Source of the DNA: Rhodospirillaceae bacterium | GTDB taxonomy: Bacteria; Pseudomonadota; Alphaproteobacteria; SHVZ01 | Reading direction: 5' to 3' | Length of the DNA: 39,978 bases | Assembly (NCBI GenBank): GCA_016792585.1 | Contig: JAEULB010000074.1 | Coordinates: 1-39,978, forward strand | Shown here: one piece after another, positions 11,994-19,814 of the stretch | Numbering within the stretch: the stretch's first letter is position 1 | How the letters are laid out: each line of letters opens with the position of its first letter | Translations under genes and position numbers: made by a program | Notes under the pieces: generated by a model | Told to the model about the DNA's origin: nothing | The model's input: only the letters and a program-made list of their open reading frames with translations | Databases searched by the model: none

Positions 11994-13873
11994 ATCACGA
12001 GCCCGCGCTCCATCATCGCTCCCATGCGCCGGGCGAAGGCGCGCGGATCGGCCACCGGCTCGCCCTCGAGCAGGCGCGCCTGATCGAGCAGCAGATGGGC
12101 TGCCTCCTCGAGCACGGGCGAGGTACCTTCCTTGCCGGTCATCTCGGCCAGCTTCTTCACCAGCGCATGCTTCGGATTGAGTTCGAGGACGCGCTTTACC
12201 GCCTTGTCGAGCTGCTTGTGCTGGCGGAGCAGGCGCTCGAGCCGCATGTCGATGTCGCCCTCGGCGGCGACCAGGCAGACGGCGGAGTCAGTGAGCCTGG
12301 CCGAGGCGCGGACATCCTTCACCTCGTCGCCGAGGGCCAGCTTGAACAGCGCCATCAGCGCCCCGAGCTCGGCCGGTGTCTCCTCGGCCTTCGGCTCGTC
12401 CTTGGCGTCGGCCTTGACCTTGTCGAGGTCGAGCGCGCCTCTCGTCGCCGACTTGAACGCCTTACCTTCGTAAGTCCCGACCGACGGCAGCCAGAACTCG
12501 TCGACCGCGTCGGTCAGCAGCAGGACTTCGACGCCCTTGGCGGCGAAGCCTTCGAGCTGCGGGCTGGCACGGAGCGCGTCCAGGTCGTCGCCGCTGGCGG
12601 TATAGATGGCGTCCTGGCCTTCCTTCATCCGGCCGATGTACTCGTCCAGCGTCACCGGCTTGTCGGAAGCGGTCGAGTGGAAACGGGCGAGCTTCAGGAT
12701 TTCCTTCCTATGCTCGTCCTTGTCCTCGTAGAGCCCTTCCTTCAGCACCGCGCCGAAGTTCTGCCAGAAGGTTAGATAGGACTCAGGCTCGTCCTTCGCC
12801 TTCTTCGTCAGCTCCGACAGCACCTTGCGCGTGAGGCCCGAGCGGATCTTGGCCAGCAGCGGATTCTTCTGCAGCAGCTCGCGGCTGACGTTGAGCGGAA
12901 GGTCCGGCGTGTCGACGACGCCCTGAAGGAAACGAAGCCACGCCGGCAGCAGGTCCTTGGCGTCGTCGGTAATGAAGACGCGCTTCAGGTACAGCTTCAC
13001 CCGGTGCCGGCGATCCGGGTTGAACAGGTCGAGCGGCCGCGTGCCCGGCACGTAGAGAAGCGCCGTGTACTCGATCGTGCCCTCGGCCCGGTGATGGATG
13101 GTGAGCCACGGCTCGTCCATCGCATGGCCGACGTGGCGATAGAATTCCTTGTACTGGGCCTCGGTGATCTCGCTTTTCGGCTTCTGCCAGAGCGCCGAGC
13201 CGTCGTTGAGCGCGCTCTTGTCGGCGCCGGCGCGAAGCTCGATCGGCACCGGCACGTGGTCGGAGTAGCGGCGGACGACCTCACGGATCTTGTAGTCGGC
13301 GAGGAACTCGTCCTCGTCCTTCTTGAGATGCAGGATCACGTCGGTGCCGGCCTGTTCGCGCCCGGCCGAAGCGACCGTGAACTCGCCCTTGCCGTCGGAG
13401 GACCAGCGATGGGCCTCGGCCTCGCCGGCACGGCGAGAGACCACATCGACCCGGTCGGCGACCATGAAGGCCGAGTAGAAGCCGACGCCGAACTGGCCGA
13501 TTAGGCTGACGTCCTTCTTGGCGTCGCCGCTCAGGTCCTTGAGGAAGGCCGAGGTACCCGATCGGGCAATGGTGCCGAGGTTTCTGACCAGGTCGTCGCG
13601 GCTCATGCCGATGCCGTTGTCCGAGACGGTCAGCGTCCGGTTCGGCTTGTCGATGGTCAGCGTGATCTGGAAGGGCTGGTCGGCCGGGGCGAGGTCCGGC
13701 TTGGTCTGGGCTTCGTAGCGCAGCCGGTCGCAGGCGTCCGCCGCGTTCGAGATCAGCTCGCGGAGGAAGATCTCCTTCTCGCTGTAGAGCGAGTGGGCGA
13801 CGATGTCGAGGAGCCGGCTGACTTCGGCCTGGAAGCTCAGCTTCTCCTCGGGGGCGGCGGCGGTCTCGGTCAT
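11990..13873 (-). CDS. htpG: Molecular chaperone HtpG (Hsp90)
   Basis: The bacterial Hsp90, 627 residues, the standard length. The N-terminal GHKL ATP site includes ELISNAADACDRLR, DNGIGMSRDDL and GQFGVGFYSAFMVAD, followed by the middle client-binding domain (LPLNVSRELLQ) and the C-terminal dimerisation domain. It folds or remodels client proteins in the cytoplasm using ATP. It is monocistronic between convergent DUF1223 and the divergent helicase. A heat-shock-type promoter at 13912-13942 fits its expected sigma-32 control. Confidence 0.98.
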   Translation of the reverse strand: MTETAAAPEEKLSFQAEVSRLLDIVAHSLYSEKEIFLRELISNAADACDRLRYEAQTKPDLAPADQPFQITLTIDKPNRTLTVSDNGIGMSRDDLVRNLGTIARSGTSAFLKDLSGDAKKDVSLIGQFGVGFYSAFMVADRVDVVSRRAGEAEAHRWSSDGKGEFTVASAGREQAGTDVILHLKKDEDEFLADYKIREVVRRYSDHVPVPIELRAGADKSALNDGSALWQKPKSEITEAQYKEFYRHVGHAMDEPWLTIHHRAEGTIEYTALLYVPGTRPLDLFNPDRRHRVKLYLKRVFITDDAKDLLPAWLRFLQGVVDTPDLPLNVSRELLQKNPLLAKIRSGLTRKVLSELTKKAKDEPESYLTFWQNFGAVLKEGLYEDKDEHRKEILKLARFHSTASDKPVTLDEYIGRMKEGQDAIYTASGDDLDALRASPQLEGFAAKGVEVLLLTDAVDEFWLPSVGTYEGKAFKSATRGALDLDKVKADAKDEPKAEETPAELGALMALFKLALGDEVKDVRASARLTDSAVCLVAAEGDIDMRLERLLRQHKQLDKAVKRVLELNPKHALVKKLAEMTGKEGTSPVLEEAAHLLLDQARLLEGEPVADPRAFARRMGAMMERGLVI

Positions 13874-13911
13874 GGCGCGATTCTCGCAGAAGCTCGGGTC
13901 GAAATCGCCGC

Positions 13912-13942
13912 CTCATATGGGAATGACCCTTGTTCGCGCAAG
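13912..13942 (-). promoter_or_regulatory. RpoH (sigma-32) promoter of htpG
   Basis: On the minus strand CTTG (13942-13939) and CCCATATGAG (13921-13912) are 17 bases apart. This matches the heat-shock pattern with a CTTG -35 core and a C-rich CCCATNT -10 element. It lies about 40 bases upstream of the htpG ATG, leaving a leader of roughly 30 nt. Htp genes are classic RpoH targets, so sequence and context agree. Confidence 0.65.
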
Positions 13943-13944
13943 GG
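13927..13944. repeat. Inverted repeat over the htpG -35 element
   Basis: CCCTTG (13927-13932) and CAAGGG (13939-13944) form a perfect inverted repeat around TTCGCG. One arm supplies the CTTG -35 core of htpG; the other faces the helicase gene. It could be an operator, or could give a mirrored CTTG element in the other direction. Confidence 0.5.
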
Positions 13945-13995
13945 CTCTCTCGCGCCTCCTTGCAGACTGGCCCCGGAAGGCCGATCTTCGAAAGC

Positions 13996-16470
13996 ATGAC
14001 GGCCAGCTTTGGCGGGCGCATCACCGCCGTCCTCGGGCCCACCAACACGGGCAAGACCCATCTCGCGATGGAGCGGATGATGGGTCACGTCACCGGGATG
14101 ATCGGCTTCCCGCTCAGGCTCCTCGCCCGCGAGAACTACGACCGTGTGGCCCGCCTCAAGGGCGAGCGCGCCGTGGCGCTTATTACCGGCGAAGAGAAGA
14201 TCGTTCCGGAGAACCCGCGGTACTTCATCTGCACCGTCGAATCCATGCCGGTCGACCGGCCGGTCTCCTTCCTCGCCGTCGACGAGATCCAGCTCTGCGC
14301 CGACTGGGAGCGCGGCCATGTGTTCACCGACCGGCTGCTCCATGCCCGCGGTCTCGACGAGACGATGTTCCTCGGCGCCGAGACGATCCGGCCGCTTTTG
14401 CGGAAGCTGGTACCGCGAGCCGAGATCATTACCCGGCCCAGGCTCTCGACCCTGGTCTATGCCGGCCCCCGCAAGCTCGCGCGCCTGCCGCGCCGGTCGG
14501 CGGTGGTCGCCTTCTCGATCAACAACGTCTACGAGCTGGCCGAGACCGTCCGCCGCCAGCGCGGCGGCGCCGCCGTGGTGATGGGGGCGCTCAGCCCCCG
14601 CGTCCGCAACGCCCAGGTCGCGATGTTCCAGGCCGGCGAGGTCGATTTCCTGGTCGCGACCGACGCGATCGGCATGGGCCTCAACATGGACGTCGACCAT
14701 GTCGCCTTCGCGCAGCTCAAGAAATTCGACGGCCGCGCGCCGCGCCGCCTGATCCCCTCCGAGATGGCCCAGATTGCCGGCCGCGCCGGCCGCCACATGG
14801 CCAACGGCACCTTCGGCACCACCAACGAGGCCGGCGAGCTCGACGAGGAGGAGGTGAGCCGGATCGAGGAGCACCGCTTCGAGCCGCTGCAGCGTCTCTG
14901 GTGGCGGAATGACGACCTCGACATGCATTCGGTGACCTCGCTGTCGCGCTCGCTCGAGGCGAAGCCGCCGTCGTCGCTCCTGATGCGCAAACGCGACGCC
15001 GACGATCACCTGGCGCTCCAGGTGCTGGCCCGCGATCCGGAGGTCCAACAGCTGGCGGAGTCGAGGGCGAACGTGCGCCTGCTCTGGGAGGTCTGCCAGA
15101 TCCCGGACTTCCGCAAGATCCTGGCCGACGCCCATACGCGCCTTCTGGGACAGATCTACCGTCATCTCACCGGCCCGACCGGGCGGCTTCCGACCGATTG
15201 GGTCGCCCGCCACGTCCAGGCGCTCGACCGCACAGAGGGCGACATCGACACGCTGATGCAGCGCGTCGCCCATTGCCGCACCTGGGCCTATGTCGCCCAT
15301 CGCCCCGACTGGCTCGACCATGCCGGCCAGTGGCGCGAGAAGGCGCGTGCGATCGAGGAGCGGCTGTCAGACGCGCTGCACGAGCGCCTCACCCAGCGCT
15401 TCGTCGATCGTCGTGCCGCGGCGCTGACCCAGAAGCTCGCCGACACCGGCGAGCTCGTCGCCGCGGTCCGCAACAACGGCGAGGTCGTGGTCGAAGGCCA
15501 TTCGGTCGGGCGGCTGGAAGGCCTTCGCTTCGTCCCCGACGTTGGCGACGAGCCCGAGGCCCGCCCCGTGCTTGCGGCCGCACGGCGGGTCGTGCCGCGC
15601 GAGATCGTGCGCCGGGTGGACCGCCTGGAGGCGGCGCCGGACGGCGACTTCCGCCTCGACGGCGCCACGCTCGCGTGGGATGGCGCGCCGATCGCGCGCC
15701 TCGGCCCCGGTCGAACCACGATCGAGCCTCGCATCGAGGTGTTGTCGAACGACTACCTGGAAGCGCCGCAACGCGACCGCGTCGTCCGTCGCCTGGCGGC
15801 CTGGATCGCACGCGATGTCGCGCGGGTGCTCTCGCCGCTGACCCAGCTTCGCGACGCGTCGCTCTCGGGATCGGCCCGCGGGCTTGCCTTCCGCCTGGTC
15901 GAGCGGCTCGGCACCGTGCCGCGGGCCGAGGTCGAGGCACAGGTGGCGGCGCTTACCGCAGCCGACCGCAAGGCGCTGGCCAGGCTCGGCGTCCGCTTCG
16001 GCGTGCATCACGTGTTCATGCCGGCGCTGGCGAAGCCGGCGGCGGGCCGCTTCCTGGCGCTGCTCTGGTCGGTTGCCGCCGGCCGTCCGCCGATCGACGT
16101 CCCGACCGGACTGGCGCCCGCCGCCGATCCCTCGGTGCCGCCCGACTTCTGGGCCGCGATCGGCCGCGCCGTTCTCGGCGGGCATGCGCTCGGCTGCGAG
16201 AGGATCGAGCGCCTCGCCTTCGCCGCGCGGACGCTGGCCGCGCAAGGTCCGTTCCTCGCCACCCAGCAGCTCGTCGACCTCGCCGGCTGCCGCCCGGGCG
16301 AGCTTGCCGGCGTGCTCGCCGATCTCGGGTATCGGGCCGAGGTCCGGCCCGAAGGCACGCTGTTCACGCCCCGCGGCGGAAAGCATCGCCGGCAGAAGCG
16401 CCCGCGCCCGCAACCGGTCGACCAGCGCTCGCCCTTCGCACCGCTTGCCAACCTGCTGAAGCGCTCATGA
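13996..16470 (+). CDS. SUV3-like superfamily 2 RNA helicase
   Basis: An 824-residue helicase related to mitochondrial SUV3, the ATP-driven RNA unwinding subunit of the mitochondrial degradosome. Walker A is GPTNTGKTH (from residue 14), Walker B is the VDEIQ box, and motif VI is QIAGRAGRH; motifs in between (ATDAIGMGLNMD) fit the second RecA domain. The C-terminal 450 residues are helical and end in a basic tail (GKHRRQKRPRPQ). The start MTASFGG is chosen because the helicase domain begins right there. Its last bases overlap the S4 gene start as ATGA, indicating coupled translation. A role in RNA processing or ribosome biology is inferred from family and partner. Confidence 0.9.
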   Translation: MTASFGGRITAVLGPTNTGKTHLAMERMMGHVTGMIGFPLRLLARENYDRVARLKGERAVALITGEEKIVPENPRYFICTVESMPVDRPVSFLAVDEIQLCADWERGHVFTDRLLHARGLDETMFLGAETIRPLLRKLVPRAEIITRPRLSTLVYAGPRKLARLPRRSAVVAFSINNVYELAETVRRQRGGAAVVMGALSPRVRNAQVAMFQAGEVDFLVATDAIGMGLNMDVDHVAFAQLKKFDGRAPRRLIPSEMAQIAGRAGRHMANGTFGTTNEAGELDEEEVSRIEEHRFEPLQRLWWRNDDLDMHSVTSLSRSLEAKPPSSLLMRKRDADDHLALQVLARDPEVQQLAESRANVRLLWEVCQIPDFRKILADAHTRLLGQIYRHLTGPTGRLPTDWVARHVQALDRTEGDIDTLMQRVAHCRTWAYVAHRPDWLDHAGQWREKARAIEERLSDALHERLTQRFVDRRAAALTQKLADTGELVAAVRNNGEVVVEGHSVGRLEGLRFVPDVGDEPEARPVLAAARRVVPREIVRRVDRLEAAPDGDFRLDGATLAWDGAPIARLGPGRTTIEPRIEVLSNDYLEAPQRDRVVRRLAAWIARDVARVLSPLTQLRDASLSGSARGLAFRLVERLGTVPRAEVEAQVAALTAADRKALARLGVRFGVHHVFMPALAKPAAGRFLALLWSVAAGRPPIDVPTGLAPAADPSVPPDFWAAIGRAVLGGHALGCERIERLAFAARTLAAQGPFLATQQLVDLAGCRPGELAGVLADLGYRAEVRPEGTLFTPRGGKHRRQKRPRPQPVDQRSPFAPLANLLKRS

Positions 16471-16847
16471 GCGGCGAGAGCCTTCGGCTCGACAAGTGGC
16501 TGTGGTTCGCCCGTTTCCTGAAAAGCCGGACGATGGCGGCCGATCTCTGCGCCGACGGCCGCGTGCGCATCTCCGGCCGCGTCGTCAGCAAGCCGAGCCA
16601 GACGATCAAGGTCGGCGACGTGCTCACCTTTCCGCTCGGGCCGCATATCCGGGTGATCGAGGTGAAGGCGCTCGGCGCCCGGCGCGGTCCGGCCTCCGAG
16701 GCGCAGACGCTCTATGCCGATCTCTCGCCGCCTCAGCCACGCGCGAGGGAAGATCGGCCGCCGGCCGTTGCCGCGCGCGAGCCGGGCTCCGGCCGTCCGA
16801 CCAAGGCCGAGCGCCGCGCCATCGATCGTCTCACCGGCGAGAGCTGA
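16467..16847 (+). CDS. Hsp15-like S4-domain RNA-binding protein
   Basis: A 126-residue protein with an N-terminal S4 domain: RLDKWLWFARFLKSRTMAADLCADGRVRISGRVV is the canonical alpha-L motif, followed by QTIKVGDVLTF. The C-terminal half is basic and disordered-looking (RPTKAERRAIDRL). Relatives such as Hsp15 bind stalled 50S subunits carrying nascent chains. The ATG overlaps the helicase stop, so the two are made together. The 3' end runs 17 bases into the convergent LysR gene. Confidence 0.88.
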   Translation: MSGESLRLDKWLWFARFLKSRTMAADLCADGRVRISGRVVSKPSQTIKVGDVLTFPLGPHIRVIEVKALGARRGPASEAQTLYADLSPPQPRAREDRPPAVAAREPGSGRPTKAERRAIDRLTGES

Positions 16848-17772
16848 CGCTCCGCCTGCGCGGGCGGGACAGCGCATCCCAATAGGGCTCGGGCCCGAAC
16901 TCTGAAACCAGGAAGTCGACGAAGCGCCGGACCAGCAGCGGCGGCTGGCGGCCTGCCGGCAGCACCGCATGGATCGCGCTGTCGTCGAGCGGCTCGCCGC
17001 ACGGCAGTTCTTCGAGCTCGCCCTTCGCCAGCGCTTCGAAGACGATGAAGGACGGCAGCAGCGCGATGCCGAGGCCGTCGATCGCGGCACGGGCGAGGAA
17101 GTCGCCGTTGTTGGCGGCGATGCGGGCGCGGATCGGCGGTGCCGTGGTCCTGCCGCCGGAACGGAAGCGCCAGACGTCGCCGGCGGCGCGGTTGGTGTAG
17201 AGCAGGCAATCGTGCTGAGCGAGGTCGGCCGGCGTCTTCGGCCGTCCGCGGCGCGCGATGTAGGCGGGGCTGGCGCAGAGCACCATGCGCGACGACGCCA
17301 GCTTGCGGGCGACGAGGCTCGAGTCCTTCAGGCGCCCGATTCGGATCGCCAGCGCATACCCCTCGCCGACCAGGTCGACGAAGCGGTCGTTGAGGTCGAC
17401 GTCGATCTCGACCTCGGGATGATCGGCGAGGAAGCGGCCGACCGCCGGTGCCAGGTGAAGCTGGCCGAACGACATCGGCGCGGCGATCCGCAGCCGACCC
17501 TTGAGATCCGCCGCCGTCGCCATCGCTGTGGCTTCCGCATCGGCAGTCTCTTCGAGCAGTCGGCGCGCGCGCTCGTAGAAGGCGCGCCCGGCCTCGGTCA
17601 GGGCCAGCTTGCGCGTGGTGCGCGCGATCAGCCTGGCTCCGAGGCGTTCCTCGAGCCGGGCAAGGCGCCGGCTGACCAGCGACTTGGCAAGCCCGAGACG
17701 GTCGGCGGCGCCGGTGAAGCTCCCGGCATCGACGACGCGGACGAAGATCTCCATGTCCTCGAGCCGGCCCAT
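16831..17772 (-). CDS. LysR-family transcriptional regulator
   Basis: A 313-residue LysR-type regulator. The N-terminal winged helix-turn-helix spans about residues 5-65 (MEIFVRVVDAGSFTGAADRLGLAKSLVSRRLARLEERLGARL), followed by the linker helix and a periplasmic-binding-like effector domain (about 90-295). It starts three bases after the aminotransferase stop, so the two form an operon, unlike the usual divergent LysR arrangement. ATG at 17754 is an alternative start. The effector is not predictable. Confidence 0.92.
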   Translation of the reverse strand: MGRLEDMEIFVRVVDAGSFTGAADRLGLAKSLVSRRLARLEERLGARLIARTTRKLALTEAGRAFYERARRLLEETADAEATAMATAADLKGRLRIAAPMSFGQLHLAPAVGRFLADHPEVEIDVDLNDRFVDLVGEGYALAIRIGRLKDSSLVARKLASSRMVLCASPAYIARRGRPKTPADLAQHDCLLYTNRAAGDVWRFRSGGRTTAPPIRARIAANNGDFLARAAIDGLGIALLPSFIVFEALAKGELEELPCGEPLDDSAIHAVLPAGRQPPLLVRRFVDFLVSEFGPEPYWDALSRPRRRSVSSRR

Positions 17773-17775
17773 GTC

Positions 17776-18963
17776 CTAGCGCCGGAGGGCTGCGACGGCC
17801 TCGACCGCGACGGCGACCTCGTCCTCGCTGTTGTAGTAGTGAACCGAGGCGCGGGTCATCGAGTCGAGCCCGCGCTGCTCCATGTCGACGCGGGTGCCGT
17901 TGACGGTCGTCGTCGAGACGTTGATCCGCTTGGCGGCGAGCGCGGCCTTCACCTCGTCGGCGGTCTTGCCCGCGACGGTGAAGGTGACGATGCCGCACCG
18001 CTCGGTGCCGAGGTCGCGGGTTTTCACGCCGCCGATCGCGTCGAGCCTGGCGCGGAAGTCGGAGGCGAGCGCCTGGACGCGGGCGTATATCGCCTCCAGG
18101 CCGATGCCCATCGCATAGTCGATCGCGGCGGCGAGCCCGAGGCGCGTCGAGAAGTTGGTCTCCCAGTTCTCGAAGCGGCGTGTGTCCGGTCGCCAGGCGA
18201 AAGTGCTTCTTGCCGGCCAGGTAGCCGCGTGCGTGTCGACCATCGGCGGCTCGATCCGCTCCAGGAAATCGCGGCGGACGAAAAGGAAGCCGGTGCCGCG
18301 GGGGCCGCGCAGATATTTGCGGCCCGTGGTCGAGAGCATGTCGCAGCCGATCGCAGACACGTCGATCGGCATCTGGCCGACCGACTGGCAGGCATCGAGC
18401 AGGAAGGGCACGCCGGCGGCGCGCGCCACCTTGCCGATCGCCGCGGCCGGATTGACGACGCCGCCATTGGTCGGCACGTGCGTGAGCCCGATCAGCTTGA
18501 CCTTGCGGTCGATCATGCTCTCCAGCGCCTGCGCCGATACCTGGCCGCTGTTGTCGTTCGGGATGACCTCGATGACCGCACCGGTGCGCTTCGCCACCTG
18601 CAGATAGGCCTGGTAGTTGCTGACGTACTCGTGCGCGCCGGTGAGGATGCGGTCGCCCGGCGCGAACGAGGCGCCAAGGCCGTAGAAGGCCATGTCCCAG
18701 GCGCGGGTCGCGTTCTCGATGAAGGCGATCTCGTCCGGCGCGGCGCCGATCAGCTTCGCCGCCTTGCCGTAGGTGGCCTCGATCGCGGCGTCGGCTTCGG
18801 CATGCGCCTCGTAGCCGCCGATCGCCGCCTCGCGCTCGAGATAGTCGACCGTGGCCCGGACCACCGGCGCCGGCATCAGGGCGGCCCCGGCATTGTTGAG
18901 GTGGATGACGTTGGCAGTCCCGGGCGTGTCGGCACGGACACGGGCGAGGTCGACGGCTGGCAT
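17776..18963 (-). CDS. Class V aminotransferase (EgtE/epimerase-like PLP enzyme)
   Basis: A 395-residue fold-type I PLP enzyme of the NifS/isopenicillin-N-epimerase group. The PLP lysine is Lys216 in STTGRKYLRGPRGTG; Asp190 and Gln193 in DACQSVGQ contact the ring, and THVPTNGG carries His162. The C-terminal segment RASVHYYNSEDEV has no catalytic Cys of the cysteine-desulfurase type, so a lyase/epimerase role (as in EgtE or isopenicillin N epimerase) is more likely than SufS or IscS function. AAGGAAG supports the start. It lies directly upstream of the LysR gene and divergent from fdxA. Confidence 0.85.
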   Translation of the reverse strand: MPAVDLARVRADTPGTANVIHLNNAGAALMPAPVVRATVDYLEREAAIGGYEAHAEADAAIEATYGKAAKLIGAAPDEIAFIENATRAWDMAFYGLGASFAPGDRILTGAHEYVSNYQAYLQVAKRTGAVIEVIPNDNSGQVSAQALESMIDRKVKLIGLTHVPTNGGVVNPAAAIGKVARAAGVPFLLDACQSVGQMPIDVSAIGCDMLSTTGRKYLRGPRGTGFLFVRRDFLERIEPPMVDTHAATWPARSTFAWRPDTRRFENWETNFSTRLGLAAAIDYAMGIGLEAIYARVQALASDFRARLDAIGGVKTRDLGTERCGIVTFTVAGKTADEVKAALAAKRINVSTTTVNGTRVDMEQRGLDSMTRASVHYYNSEDEVAVAVEAVAALRR

Positions 18964-19109
18964 GGAGGCTTCCTTGGGGGCCGGAGCCCGAGACAGCGTT
19001 TTCAGGCGAGGGCGTCGATGGTATATGAGGCCGCCTTTCGCGCGGCCCCGCGATTCTCCCCTTGTCGTCCTTGAATTGGACCCGCCGCCGCGCCCATCGG
19101 AGATCGGCG

Positions 19110-19445
19110 ATGACCTATGTCGTGAATGAAGCCTGCATCAAGTGCAAGTACATGGACTGCGTCGAAGTCTGCCCCGTTGATTGCTTCTACGAGGGCGAGA
19201 ACATGTTGGTTATTCATCCGGACGAGTGCATCGACTGCGGCGTCTGCGAGCCCGAATGCCCGGCCGAGGCGATCGTCCCGGACACCACCGCGGGCGCCGA
19301 GAAGTGGGTCGAGATGAACCGCCAGTATTCCGAGCAGTGGCCGAACATTACCCGGAAGGGCGACGCCCCTGGCGACGCCGATTCGTTCAAGGGCGTCGAG
19401 GGCAAGTTCGAAAAGTTCTTCAGTCCGAACCCCGCCAAGCGTTGA
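19110..19445 (+). CDS. fdxA: 7Fe ferredoxin FdxA
   Basis: A 111-residue soluble seven-iron ferredoxin carrying one [3Fe-4S] and one [4Fe-4S] cluster. The N-terminal cysteine pattern is Cys9, Cys12, Cys17, Cys21-Pro, and the second is [12 protein letters not shown]. The C-terminal extension ([20 protein letters not shown]) is the family's. The start [12 protein letters not shown] has GGAGA upstream and matches the family N-terminus. It is divergent from the aminotransferase and lies upstream of carD with a long gap. It could supply electrons to the P450 at 974-2227, but nothing in the sequence shows this. Confidence 0.95.
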   Translation: MTYVVNEACIKCKYMDCVEVCPVDCFYEGENMLVIHPDECIDCGVCEPECPAEAIVPDTTAGAEKWVEMNRQYSEQWPNITRKGDAPGDADSFKGVEGKFEKFFSPNPAKR

Positions 19446-19814
19446 CGCCGGCTCAGGCAGAACCCATCTTTTATCGGAACCCGTGAGTTCCCCCTCAATC
19501 TAGGGGGCGCTGCAAGCAGTGCCCGCGAGATGTTGAGAAGTGGGGGAACAAATGTAGGTAAATCACGGGTTTGCGAGCCGCGAGTTCTCACGGTGGTGCG
19601 ACGTTTCGGCGCTCGCGTCTGGAAATTCGCGGAAAATTGTGCTATACATTATTTCTAGGTGAATACGAAAGGGGCCTCGGACTAGGCCATAGATTCGGCA
19701 CAGGCTCCTTTTCCGCAATTTACTAGTGCTTGGGGGATCGGCGGGGGCGTTAGCTTCCGCCGGCGGGGTACTTGACCGCGTTTCGGCGCGTGCGAGCGAG
19801 AGGGTTGGAGCAAG
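19446..19814. other. Long gene-free region between fdxA and carD
   Basis: No convincing gene lies in these 369 bases. They hold a hairpin CCCCCT/AGGGGG (19490-19507) soon after fdxA without a T-tract, an AT-richer segment with an extended -10 promoter (19640-19648), and two further hairpins in the presumed carD leader: GGCCT/AGGCC (19673-19688) and CGGCGG/CCGCCG (19739-19762). Base composition is lower in GC than the flanking genes around 19600-19660. The stretch 19510-19610 is unexplained. Confidence 0.6.
19619..19648 (+). promoter_or_regulatory. Candidate carD promoter
   Basis: TGCTATACA (19640-19648) is an extended -10 element. A weak -35, CTGGAA, lies at 19619-19624 with 18 bases between. 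Transcription from about 19655 would give a structured leader of roughly 160 nt before the carD ATG. Confidence 0.45.

Noticed and set aside
19029..19047. Perfect hairpin GGCCGC/GCGGCC between the aminotransferase and fdxA genes
   Set aside because: Such short GC stems are expected by chance at this base composition and there is no T-tract or promoter overlap to give it a role.
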